DNA of 64,000 nt. Source: Strigops habroptila. Taxonomy: Eukaryota > Chordata > Aves > Psittaciformes > Psittacidae. Of this stretch, positions 38,945 to 50,189 are shown one piece after another; within the stretch, counting starts at the first letter, position 1; the number at the start of each line of letters is the position of its first letter. The position numbers were made by a program, and so were the translations under genes. The notes under the pieces are model-generated. The model was not told the origin of the DNA. It saw only the letters and a program-made list of their open reading frames with translations, and made no database searches. Where the stretch lies: assembly GCF_004027225.2 (NCBI RefSeq), contig NC_046358.1:64747028-64811027 (forward strand), in the 5' to 3' direction.

Positions 38945-39839
38945 ACATCATTTACGAAACAGTCTCAGTATCTATGTACAAACATAAAATCCTTTGCCAA
39001 ACAAACACTACAGTCGAGTGGATAGTGAGGGAAAAAAAAAACCCAAAACCCCAAACAAACAAAACCCTACATAACATTTTATACAAGCAATATTCACAAT
39101 ATTTCACCTGGAAATTTAGGCAAAAATGGGATGTGATAGAATAATGCTTATGTGACTGGGCAGGCATGTAGGTGAACACCCCCTCCCCATGTATATTGTC
39201 CTCTACAAGGGTAGATGCTTCAGGTGACATCTCCAAAAGTGAAATGCTGGAAGGACTTGTGGGGGAGGAGAAAGAGCCCTTTTTCTCTTCAAGCCTCTGC
39301 TCAGCAACAGCACTGAGACCCATTCATTCCCCTCCCCTTGCCATGCTGTTAAGATGTGTGTGGCCAGCAGAATCATCTTCCGTTCCCCTATAGCAAATGA
39401 TAACACACAAATTGCATTTACCTTTAAGCGAATTTGGTTCTCCTAGTTTTTTATCTCCCCACACAGCTTTGCTGCAGTTCAGCATTTACTCCACCTATGC
39501 AGTATGCCCATTTTATTTAGGATTCATTTTTATCCAATATCAAAATTTATAAAGGATGCCATTTTCCTAATGACTGAAAACAACACTACTTACTTCAAAT
39601 ACAGAAATGTAAGTGTAACTAGACATCAGATCACAATCTTCTTTCAGGAGGGTGTCAGACTTCTGTGTGAACAAGTGTAGCCTTCGATTTTGCACATCAG
39701 GGTTTTGGGGGGGGAAGAAATGGCTTCAGGAGCCCTATAGAGGTGCTTTTGCTTCCCTGACTTCTCACACAATATTCTTTCAAATGAATTTAAAGCTTTT
39801 CTTGTCCAAATCCCTGCAAAAGTAACCACACTGCAGTTT

Positions 39840-40960
39840 TTCTACTATTATGCAAATAGATTAATCAGACAACGCTCCAGTGAGAATTAATTTATATTTG
39901 AATCAAATGAGGTCTTAGATTCTTTATAACGCAACCCCCGGGCCAAGGCCTGGGCTAGGTAGCAACCTCATATTATTCATTTGACGAAATGTGAACTGAC
40001 ATAAATACCATGGCTAACTTTCAATCCGATTACCCCGTTACCTCACATCAATGCTCTCCCAGACATCAGACTCTAGCGTCCCTCCTTTCACCAGCCCAGC
40101 CAACAACTGACAACTCCTCCCTGATAAACAAGCACCCACGCCACCACCTCGGGCCCCCACTCTTAACCCATCATCCCTGCTCAATGGCCCTTATTCAACA
40201 AGGTACTTTATTTTGCTTAGCCCCTGTCCCCCCCAATTCCTACAAACAACACAAAAATACTGTTTGGCTGGGTCTGCAATTCAAAGCTGCCCTTTCAGAG
40301 CACTTGAGGCACTAACAATAAACAGCCAAAAATATAGGAGCATCATATCCATCCGTACATAGATAAATATACACACATTTAATACAGTCACTGACATCTG
40401 TTATCTTTCATACTCTCCTTAACCCTTAAAAAGAAAAAAAAGTAAAACAATGTTTTGGGCTTCTATGTCCAAAGGTCAGCGTAAAGTGAACCCACATTTT
40501 ACACAGCACCCTTATACTAAACTCGTGTTGACAACCACTAAATTCTTTTTACAGCCCTGCACAGGAACTTGTTTTTTAAAAAGATTCGCCTCCCTTCCCC
40601 CCCTTTAAAACTGTAAGCATTTAAAAAGCTTGGCTAAACAATCCACCAGGTGTGAGAAAAGCCTTTTCTATGCAAGCAGCTCTGTGTCAGGAAACCTACA
40701 CTTTGTAATTAGATTAGCAAGAAAGGACTAAATAGTTCTGATCAAAACGTGTTCCCCTCGCATATTGTTTATAGTGCATAACTGATAACTAAGCTTCTCT
40801 AGGCATGGTTAAAATCTACTTAAACGTGGGAGTCCTCGGCACTCTGGAATTTAAATGAAGAGGAAAAGAAAACAAAGTACACAGTCTTAAAAAGCTATAA
40901 GTAATTACTTGTCTGTCTTGCTTAAACAAAGCTTTATTTGAGAATATGTCATAAAACAAA
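39840..40960. promoter_or_regulatory. Candidate regulatory region about 9-10 kb upstream of DBX1
   Basis: Two blocks stand out. At 39,850-39,990, ATGCAAATAGATTAATCAGA carries an octamer and a homeodomain core, and a GC-rich CCCCCGGGCCAAGGCCTGGG follows. At 40,620-40,960, ACTTTGTAATTAGATTAGC joins a SOX-type and two homeodomain sites, and TAAGTAATTACTTG is a near-palindrome. No coding evidence. Confidence 0.35.
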
Positions 40961-43900
40961 TCCTATGATTTAATGTCAACTCTTCAGGAGAGCACCATTT
41001 AAAACACATCTAAGCTAGAGACTTAAAGATGTAATTTTTGCCTTAAGGACATACTTCACCGTCAACAGGATGGGAGAGAATGAAGACAGTCCTTTTGGCC
41101 ACATGGCCTCAGCTCCAGGGGGCAACCTGGACCCCTGGGCATGAGAGCTGCAAAGTTTCCAGCCCAGCAGGGTGACTTTAGTTGTGGGTCTTTGTGGTTT
41201 TCCCATGTGGCCAACCAGTCTAGCTGTTTTCTGGAGTCAGTTTCCCAACACAAAAAACAGATCTGAAATGCACTGGCTTCACAGAGACACTAAAAGCAGG
41301 GGAGAAAGGAGCTGTAGTATGTTAGAGCACATCATCCCTACCACCTCCTTCAAGAGAAAGGCTTACACTCATACGGGTATGACGTTAAATGGAAAATAAG
41401 CCAATACAAGGTTATTGCTAAAGCTTTTATACAAGGCCTAAAGGTTTTTCTTGGGAAAAGTAAAGCTGTTCCACAGTCCTGCTCCATCAGCCCAGAGTAC
41501 AAATATCTTAGTTTTGAATTTTGATCTCAGCCCAGTCAGACCACAGTCAGTCCCATTTTGTACTGCGGAGCATGAAACCAAATGCAAACCCTTGTACGGA
41601 TAATTTTTTCCAAAGAAAGATATCCAATTATAGATCCTTCTGCTCAGATCAGTCCACCCTGTAAATCCCATGGTTATCCTTCTCAAAACAATCTTCTCAA
41701 TAATACCGCTAAAGCATCAGAATTGAGATTAAAAACCCCTCTCTTTGGCTGAAGGACATGTAGAAATAGCAGAAGATGGAGAACATCCTCCATTCTTCCG
41801 TTCACAAATTTGGAATTGCTTGCCATACACACAGCTGTCAAGACAGCAATGGATGAGAACTTCTCCATGCTGCAGTAACTGTCTGTAGGAGCAGACACTT
41901 TCAGCTAAAAGGGAGGACAATTTCTTGGTGTGATACCATTAGGGAAAGCTTGATAAAGGTTGATAGGGGAGGGAGCAGACTTCCATTTAAAACCTAAGCC
42001 AAAACTATTTAAAAGACGCTAGAGAACTACTCTTTATCCCAAGACATCCACGAATCTGCTGGATGCAAATGTAACTTCGAGCTACATTAACCTCCTCTTT
42101 CCTGTATTTTCTGAGTCTGATGAGCAGCAGCCAGATCATAGCTCCTCAAAAAGAGCCACGTCCTGTGCCAAGACAACCTGACCTTACCAGATTTCTTCAA
42201 GTCAGATTTTAAATATGCTAAATCCCATCCAATGCCCCTAAAGACCTTTCTAGAGACACAACATTGGGTGTTGTCCACCCTCTTAATTTTTTAATGGAAA
42301 AATGGAAACTAAAAAAAAGACAAAATTCATGTCATGATATCAGCCAAAAATGTGACTGCAACCACTAAATAGTGATTTTTGTTAAGCCATTCTCATTTCT
42401 ACAGCCATGACAAAAACCCTGAGAAAACCTGTTTCGGACTATGAAGATCCTATTCAAACATCCTGGCTGGCTAATTCTAAACTTTGCTTGTCTTTGATAT
42501 TTCCCCCTTCAGTATCAAAACACCCCTGACAAAGTACTGAAAAGAGACAAGTAGATTCAAATTCTTCCAGGGCTTAACCCCACCGCATTGAAATTAGCAT
42601 GAGTTTTGCCCCTGACTTCAGCCCTGACAGAACAAGCAACACTCACAGGCCAAAGGCATGAGGAAAAGCTTTTCTACAACTTCCTTTACATGTTTGCACT
42701 CTCCTTAGTCCTAGAGATTTCCATTTGCTTTCAGAAACCTGAAGGCATAAATGGGCAATGCATTCTACCATGTATCTATCCAATCTCATGGCTGGTGGAA
42801 AACAGGTAGGGCGTGGTTGTTTGGGTTTTTTTCCTCTTTATCAAAAAGAAACACAATTCTCTGAGAAGGAACATACCTTCTACAGGTTGGGAAAGCTCAC
42901 ATAGGAAAGGTTCTGGTCTTCGCTATTTCAAGTTTTACAAGTGCAAGGGAAATCAGAACCCCATCAGCTTTTCCCGGTGAAAAATGGAAGACCCCTTCAT
43001 CTCTGAACATCATGATGCTGGACTTTTGCAATGCAAAGCCCAGAAGAAGGGCTGTTCAAGTCTCCACAGTGAGCCAACTGTTTTCAAAAGAGAACAACTC
43101 TTTCTCAGGAGTGGAGATCCAGTGCAAAATTTATTGGCTCTGCAGGGAGCCAGTCATCCTGAATTCAGAGACCTCCACTTAAGAATCCCCAAGAGATGTC
43201 TGTGATGCATAAAACTACAAAGCTATTAATTCCTCAGACATTATTGCTCCATTCCCCTTGTTTTTTTCTACCTGAAGCACTTCACTTGATAAAAAGCATC
43301 CCCAAAGGATAACAGAAATACAGCTACCTTCTTTAATCTGACTTTCCAATTTACACAAAGTAACCAGGAGCAGAGCACACGGACCACACGGACCACACGG
43401 ACCAGTGCTTGCTAACTCGTTTCTCAGTGGCTCTACAAATGTAAACCCGGAGAGACAAAGTCTGTCAGTCCTCTTCTTCTGTCAGAGCTCCAGAAATCTA
43501 ACATACTCCATATCAGCATCCACAAGAATAGCTTTGTGTTTCTGGAAACAGCAAGCATTGCATCTTTTCTAAGGAGGCTTGCACATATTGTCTCTTCCCC
43601 TATGGATGCAGTACAGTTTGCAGCAACCTAGAGACATGAATATAACTATGGCCAGGGGATGGTCTGGAACAGAACCATTTAACCACAAATCCATTTCCTA
43701 AATGGACACGGTCACCAGTGTAATTAGTCCAGGGTAAAATCACTAAATGCCCAGGGGATTCAGTGGTCAAAAACCTCCCAGAACTCACAAATATTTGGTT
43801 TAAGAGATTCACCCATTTCAATTACAAGAGTATTGCAATATCCCAGCAAAGCAATTTTGTACTTTTTCTTGTAAAATAACTGTTATAGAGTATATGAGTT

Positions 43901-44750
43901 TCTCTTCCTTATGACATGGCCTTTTTTTGGTCCCACCAAAGGATGTATAGGTTAATCTCTGCCAAAATAACTTTTAGCACCTGTACATAGGTCTCAGAAA
44001 GAAAAACACTGGGTTTTGAAGATGATACCTTCAAATCAGAAATGTGCTTGCAGTGCTACTTTGTGCCAAGATCTTGATATGTGCATGGCCAAAGCATTTG
44101 CACCAGAGGGGAGAGTATGGCTCTCTACACACAGTAATACACCACAGCACAGGTGACTGATACACAAAATCCTCTCTGCTACGTACCTGGAAACCCCCAG
44201 GACAGTCATTTCCCCCACTGGAACACAGCACCTGAAGATATTTTCACCTAGAAGTAGCAAAACAAGCCTCCATCAACATCTTTCTTCAAAGCCTCTCTCA
44301 GACTTTTGCAGAGAGGCTTAAACCCCAAGGAAGTCTAGTATCAGTTGGTTGGCATGGTAGAATTCGAGAGATTGAGGGCTAATGGTCTGGCCCTTTTAAG
44401 AAAACGTATAGAAATAAGAAGAGGTCCTGGTTTAATCCTACAGGGTGGTTAAATACTAATTCTGTTCCTGCTCTGAGAGACAAAGACAGAAAAACTGCCA
44501 GGTTTCCCAAAACCTGCCCCAGGACACATTCAACCTCCTGTTGAAGTGCCCTGACAGAGCCCCTTCCTCCAAGGAAAGTTGTCCTTCCCATCATAGCCTG
44601 AAGAATGGGGAACAGAAGTGGGACTTTATGAGTGGAAAAGTACTGGGATCCTCAATTCCCAGCACCTAAATTTGCCCACTGCCTAGACATTCCAATGAAT
44701 CATAGAGCAGACAAACTTGCGAGGTTCTCATAAGCGAAGGATCATCACTT
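40961..44750. other. Intergenic sequence, no gene recognised
   Basis: Unique sequence with the 9-bp triple repeat at 43.38 kb. No exon, RNA gene or long repeat is recognisable. Confidence 0.65.
43376..43404. repeat. Three-copy tandem repeat, unit 9 bp
   Basis: CACACGGAC is repeated three times without change, followed by the start of a fourth copy. Confidence 0.9.
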
Positions 44751-44858
44751 TGAATCATGGAATCAGCTAGGTTGGAAAAGACCTTTAAGATCATCAAGTC
44801 CAACCTTTACCCCAGGACCACCAAGTCCACCACTAAACTATGTCACTAAACGTCTGGT
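44751..44858 (-). mobile_element. CR1 LINE 3' fragment
   Basis: GAATCATGGAATCAGCTAGG, then TTGGAAAAGACCTTTAAGAT and CATCAAGTCCAACC: the antisense CR1 3' end, of a subfamily with the same wording as the piece at 63,427. Confidence 0.85.
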
Positions 44859-45689
44859 TTGTGGTGAGCTGGTAGGAGTAGCTTTAAGACCTGACTTGAA
44901 AGCCAAAAAGATTTTAAATTCTTCTTAAATACTTAAGAGGAGAAAAATACATGCTTGAGAAAATAAACAGAGAATATAATGTTCTCTCATTCTCCACGCT
45001 TCATTTGCACAGCTTAACTTGGAAATCCTTGGGCAGAGACCACAACTGAAACAAACAGGACTTTGGCCTCCAACATCCAAGAATCTGAACGGCCACTGTC
45101 CAATTCCCAGCTAGTTTCCACTGTGCTAAATAATCATGAAATTAAAGGCAATAAATAAAACACCATATTGCATTTTGCAAATCCTAGCTCTCCAAATCTT
45201 AGCTTATGGAAGAAGTTGGTTCTAGGAAGGTTGTGGGGTTGCTTATTAGACAGTGGAAGGAGAAAGAAGAAGTAAGAACACCAGGTTGTTTATTTTAAAA
45301 ACAAAGGTGGACGTTGGGGAAAGGATAAAAGGACAAACGCGGACAAAAATGATCAAATTTGGAAGAAAGAACACAAATTAACCAGGCTTGGAAGGAGTTA
45401 GTAAAGCAAAGGAGAACACAGAGACTAAAGTTAATTACTTTTGACATGATCAGATCATCTGGTTGCATTTCAGGCTGCGTGCACTCTAGGCTGGCCAGCC
45501 TGAATGGCAAGGGAAAAAGAAAGTAACTCTCCCCTCTAGGTCCCTTTGCCAAGTCTGGGCTGTGCGCTCTATCCAAGATCCCTCTTTCTTTGCGCTCAGA
45601 GAGAGAGGGGAGAGGAGAGAGAAACACAGTTAACCACCTGTCAGGGCTGGGGACACAATAAGGCAGCCCCCAAAAGAGCTTTTCATGCA

Positions 45690-46090
45690 TGCGTAATATA
45701 TTTGTTCAGCTATTCACTTAATGAAGCTGATAAATGTGATGCGAAACAATAGTCAAGTTAATCTATTTAGTAAAATGTTTTGAGACTCTCAGGCAATGTT
45801 AAGGAGGGTAGTGTGTTCGAGGACATTTTCATTTCAATACGCTCATTTCTTCCCTCTTGGGGGGGGGAGCTCAAGCAACCTATGTGAAAATAATTTCTTA
45901 TAAATGTGTCTCTAATGGGTTTAATTCACCCTTGCCAGCTGTTTTTTTAGCTATTTTGTAAGAGCAAAACAAACGTGCCAGGCTTGGAAAGCTAGTTAAA
46001 ATTAGTTTCGGTCACTGAGGCCAAGCTATATTTCCTGCAAACCATCTGCTTGATTGGCACAATAGAAGGATTTTCAAGAAAAGGAGGAGG
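45690..46090. promoter_or_regulatory. Candidate regulatory element upstream of the minisatellite
   Basis: The sequence includes CACTTAATGAAGCTGATAAA, CAAGTTAATCTATTTAG, CTAATGGGTTTAATTCACC and AGTTAAAATTAGTTTCGG. It lies 3.6-4 kb before the DBX1 start and has no repeat. Function is inferred. Confidence 0.3.
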
Positions 46091-46349
46091 GATCTAGAAG
46101 AGCTTTGAACGAACCAACAGTTACTGTTCCTTCTGCCTGAATTCTAAAGGTGAAGCCTTAGGTGTCTTAATATCCCTTCGCCCCGAGGCTTCCATTCAAG
46201 CTCTCGGCGAACTCCATGAGCATCGTTAGGGAGCTCGGGGGTGGCGCAACCCTCCCCGGGAGAAAAGAGGAGGGGGAAAAAAAAAACCCAAAACATAAAG
46301 AAAACTAAACAAAACGCACACACACGCTTTTCCTCCATGGCTTCGGAGA

Positions 46350-46950
46350 ACGAGAAGCTGCTGGATGGCTGTGAAAAGCGGGGGAAGGAGGGGGGAAAGA
46401 AGAGTTTGGGGCCCTCCCGGCTGCAGGATGGCTGGTAAAAAGAGGTGGTGGGGTGAAATTTGGGGTCCCCCTGGCTGCGGGATGGCTGGAAAAGGGTGTG
46501 TGCGTGTGTAACTTAGATTGACCCTGGCTGCGGGATAGATGGCAAAAAAGTGTGGGGGGGATAAATTTAGGTTCACCGTGACTGCGGATGGATGGTAAAA
46601 AGTCAGGATCGCCCTGGCTGCGGGACGGCTGGGAAAGAGGAGAAGGGATGGGAATTTGGGGTCCCCCTGGCTGCGGTATGGGTGAGAAAGGGGAAGGGGG
46701 TGGGAATTTGGGTTCATCATAGATGCGGGGTGGCTGGGAAAGGGGAGGGAATTTAGGTTGACCCTGGCTGCGGGAATGATGGTAAAAAGTGGGGGGGGGG
46801 GGGAGGTGCTGGGTGGGAAGAGAATTTGGGTTCACCGTGGCTGCGGATGGGTGGTAAAAAAGGCCAGGGTCCCCCTGGCTTCTACATGGCTGGGAAAGAG
46901 GAGAGAGAATGGGAATTTGGGTTCAACGTGGCTGCGGGATGGCTGGGGAA
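46350..46950. repeat. Decayed G-rich minisatellite, unit about 53 bp, about 11 copies
   Basis: A core resembling CCCTGGCTGCGGGATGGCTG followed by GGAAAG, a G-rich stretch and GGAATTTGGGTTC recurs. The CTGCGG-type core falls at 46421 (CTGCAG), 46475, 46528, 46582, 46618, 46671, 46723, 46768, 46841, about 46879 and 46932. The common spacing is 52-54 bases; shorter and longer intervals (36, 45, 73, 38) suggest unit deletions. A G13 run lies at 46791-46803. Two overlapping minus-strand frames (46226-46720 and 46305-46835) read through it as Pro/Ser-rich repeats and are probably by-products of the repeat. Confidence 0.85.
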
Positions 46951-47200
46951 GGAGAAGTCGGGCCGTGATTGAGACGTCCGTGTACCGAGGCCGGGCGCAG
47001 CTCCGCGCCTCCGGGAAGAGGCTGGTCCAGTCCCGGCCAGCGCTTCGCCCCCTTGGTTTGAAGTGCTGCCTCTCCCAATTTCATGCGGATTACCGGCCTC
47101 GGAGTGGGACACACGCAGGCTCCGAGCCCTATTTCCCCCCCGCCCCTCTCTCGGCCGGTTTGGGTGTCCCATCATTCCTCCCCCTTTCCTTCCCTCACCC
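46900..47200. promoter_or_regulatory. CpG-rich patch about 2.5 kb upstream of DBX1
   Basis: A short stretch dense in CG (for example CCGAGGCCGGGCGCAGCTCC and CTCTCGGCCGGTTTGG) stands out from AT-rich surroundings. It may be a CpG-island shore or distal promoter of the DBX1 locus. I see no TATA box or confirmed exon. Confidence 0.45.
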
Positions 47201-47239
47201 CCCTTTTTTTAAGCAACAAAGTGACTTTTAAGAAATAAA

Positions 47240-49560
47240 TTTGAAGATAACGACATTAAAATGAATGGCAGGAAGCACAAAACGGCATGAGCATAGGTCA
47301 AACGGCATTAGTCACAGGTTTTATCCTGAGGCATTAGAATTCTCTTTCTCTTAAACGATCACTGGCTTTGAAAAGAAACTTCCAAAGGAGATCACTTAAA
47401 ATAAGATCCTTTCGTCTGATTTCTTGGTTTCTTATGGTCTATCTTCCCTTTCGATAGATGTCTAGTCTCTTTTGCCTTGGTGTTTAAGGAATTCTTTATG
47501 AGTGTGCTCAGACGCATCACAAGGAACCGGGTCCACGTGTGCCCCAGCATGCGTTTGACCCAACCTTCCAGAAAGTGTCACACTCTCTTTCTTAAAACCA
47601 GAGAAATTAGCAGCAGTTGGTCTATAGTGAGGTAAAATGCCCCCGATGTATATGTAAAGAAAGGAGTACATCATCTCAAAGGAGACGTATAATGACTGTA
47701 AAAAACCGGAGTATTCCCGGAGCAGCAGCGTCGGGAAATGCCGGGATGGGAGGGAGCGAGGGAGGGAGGAAGATGGGGGGTGCGGTCAATTATTTTTTTG
47801 GGAAAGCTGTTTGCTTTTCCCGCTCCCTACCTTCCCACTCCTTTGCTAAATTAACACCTTGAGAGCAACCGTGTGTAAAAACGGGCTTGAGATAACCCCG
47901 GACGCCAGCAAGATTTGATTTCCAAATAATAAAAAGGTCTGCGGACCTTCTGCAGATGCTCATCTGCTGGCGGCCGGTGTAAAGCACTGGGAAAGCTTGT
48001 CAGGATCATACAATTTCTAGGGCTGATTCCTTCGCCCCTAATAAATAACTTTTTAATTTGAACCAAGGGAGAGGTTTAACAGACTCTCTTTCTTCCCTAA
48101 TGTGATATAAATCGCAGATGCACTTTTATTGAATGGTTAAAGCATCGACATGGAGATAATCAACACAAAACGTCCGGACAAAACGCATCGAGAGAAATAA
48201 AGCTGGTTAATAAGATTTTTGAGAAAGCTTTGTGTTAAAAAGTAAAAAGGGAAAACAGCTGAAGGTGACAGTTAGTTCATGGTTAATAGGATAAAGGCTG
48301 CATGGTTGAGCTGCACGCTTCTGCTTGCAAAAAGGTTCAGCCACACCAAAGGGCTGAATAGGGCGCTTTTAAAACATAGGACATTTAACACATCTGTTAT
48401 GGGCTTTAACAGAGAAATCAGGTAAAGCCACTCTCAATAGTTGCTTTCATCGCCCAGCTCCAAAGGAAACGAGCCTGCTTCCATATTTGCCACTACAAAC
48501 AAAACCTCAGACATTAAAAACTCCCATACAAACAAAACCCTAACTTTTTTCTATTTTTCCGGTAAGACGATGTCGTATGGCTCCTTCACCAAAGTTTAGG
48601 TGCTCGGAGGCACCGATCTGAACACACCGCCCGCAATCCCGCACAGGCACACAGAGAAAAAGCGACTTCAGGTGAATTTGGCAGCGTCGAGAAGGCTTCG
48701 AGCCACCATCACTGATAAATCCGAGACTAGCTCAGGCTGCTTTACCCAAAAGGATGCAAATGCTACAACAGTGTCTTCATTTTCACGGTGTGAGGGAAGC
48801 GATTTCCACTATTTTTCAGCTTAAGAGGACCAACAGACTGAGAACTGAGGGGCTGCTCTGATCCCACAGAGCTCTTCAGATCTTTTCTATGTTCAAGATC
48901 AGATTTTCTCGGAGCAGAGTCCTTATCCAGCTGCAATAAGGTTTATATTTCAGTTCGGTGCAGGCAAGCTTTTCTCCTGAGCACACGCACACAAGACTCT
49001 TAGGACGCCAGGATCTTCAAACTAAAACTTAACACCACAAATTCGCTTTATACTGGACCTTCGGGGCGCAGACAGAAAAACAACCCAAACTACAGGCACA
49101 AATTTTGCTGTGCACTAATAGCAAGTGGCAGAACACATTCAACCCACTATAGGATCCGCTCGCCGAATATTCCCCCCCCCCAAAAGAGCTTAGTTCCACG
49201 TTTTCTAATTTGTGTTTTCTATTGCACTAGCCCCGCACTTTTCTGAGGGCCCGCAGATAAGTTTATATGAATATTTATTGATTTATTTCCTAAACTCAGC
49301 AGGGGAGCGGCAAATAAATTTAGTGCTTTCTTTAAATAATTCCCTTTCTACGAGGCAAGATGTCATTCGAAACTTTTAAATAGGCATTTAATTAGCCTGT
49401 GTGTGTTGCCTCTGAACAAAACCCTGCTGGGAGCCTTTGGAGCGCTGTATTCCAAAGAGGCGGTCAATATGCAAAATTGATGACTACACTTTCTTTGTGG
49501 CGGGGCCATTGTGCCCCGGTTGCTTATGAAGTCTAATCCAATCATAAATTGCAGCCCCGG
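47240..49560 (+). promoter_or_regulatory. DBX1 proximal upstream flank, repeat-free, candidate enhancer
   Basis: This AT-rich stretch has no CR1 and many developmental-type motifs. Examples are TTTAATTTG near 48,053, GATAATCAAC near 48,155, TTTAATTAGCC near 49,387 and an octamer-like ATGCAAAAT at 49469-49477. I see no coding exon. It is most likely the cis-regulatory flank of DBX1; this is inference from position, composition and lack of repeats. Confidence 0.5.
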
Positions 49561-49561
49561 A

Positions 49562-49677
49562 CCAATGGAGAAGCCTGGAGCTCACCCTGAATGAAGCTCA
49601 AGTGGAGAACTTTGTTGAACCCCATTGTTGGGGCTGTCACTTTTGAAAAAGCCTCAGTGGGGCTGACCACTATAAAA
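49562..49677 (+). promoter_or_regulatory. DBX1: DBX1 core promoter: TATA box, CCAAT boxes, SOX-type sites
   Basis: A TATAAAA box lies at 49671-49677, about 160 bases before the start codon, so transcription probably begins near 49,700. CCAAT motifs lie at 49538-49542 and 49562-49566. SOX-type sequences occur at 49610-49616 (CTTTGTT) and 49623-49629 (CATTGTT), with related CTTTGTG and CATTGTG motifs at 49493-49499 and about 49507. The TATA box and its spacing are seen directly; factor binding is inferred from motif resemblance. Confidence 0.8.
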
Positions 49678-49699
49678 CCCACCGTCCAGGAGGAAGGGG

Positions 49700-49837
49700 C
49701 AGAGAAAACCCCGCCAGGCTCGCTATAGCCGGATCCTTACTAAACTAGGTTTCAAAGCAGAAAACAAAAAGCAGACAGACAGACAGACAAACAAACAGGG
49801 GAGCGGCCCCGGCCCTGCTCCGCGGACAGCCCCGGTG
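49700..49837 (+). other. DBX1: DBX1 5' untranslated region (approximate start)
   Basis: This leader runs from about 25-30 bases after the TATA box to the first ATG. It contains no upstream ATG. A tetranucleotide tract of CAGA and then CAAA units occupies about 49772-49797. The exact cap site cannot be read from sequence. Confidence 0.65.
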
Positions 49838-50189
49838 ATGATGTTCCCCAGCCTCATCGCTCCACCGGCCGTGTACCCCAGTCTCCTCCGGCCGACCCCG
49901 ACCCTCACCCTGCCGCAGTCGCTGCAGTCCGCTTTTTCCAGCCATTCCAGCTTCCTGGTAGAAGACTTGATCCGGATCAGCAGACCCACCAGCTACCTGC
50001 CCACCAGGACTGCCCCCCCTGCCAGCATGTCCCCCTCCTCCGCGGCGGCCAGGACAGACTCGGGCACGCCGGAGCTCACCAGCGCAGCCGCCGGCTCCAG
50101 GAGGATCTGTTCTCCACAGACTTCCAGCAGCGACTCCACTTTTCTCAAGTTTGGAGTCAACGCCATCCTCTCCTCCGCTCCCCGCGCCG
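49838..50189 (+). CDS. DBX1: DBX1 coding exon 1
   Basis: This exon encodes residues 1-117 plus the first base of codon 118. The donor is CCG|GTAAGC, with GT at 50190. It contains the conserved N-terminal block PSLLRPTPTLTLPQ (residues 14-27) and the eh1-like segment FLVEDLIRI, a motif class that usually recruits Groucho/TLE corepressors. A Ser/Ala/Pro-rich linker follows, then the conserved FLKFGVNAILSS. An open frame runs on past the donor to 50284, but that part is intronic: the family protein continues in exon 2. Confidence 0.95.

Noticed and set aside
38952-39323. 123-codon minus-strand frame
   Set aside because: No known domain, low-complexity stretches, and overlapping plus-strand frames of similar size.
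46226-46835. Two minus-strand frames of 164 and 176 codons, Pro/Ser-rich repeats
   Set aside because: They overlap in different phases and are explained by the C-rich strand of a minisatellite. There is no start context, splice structure or known family.
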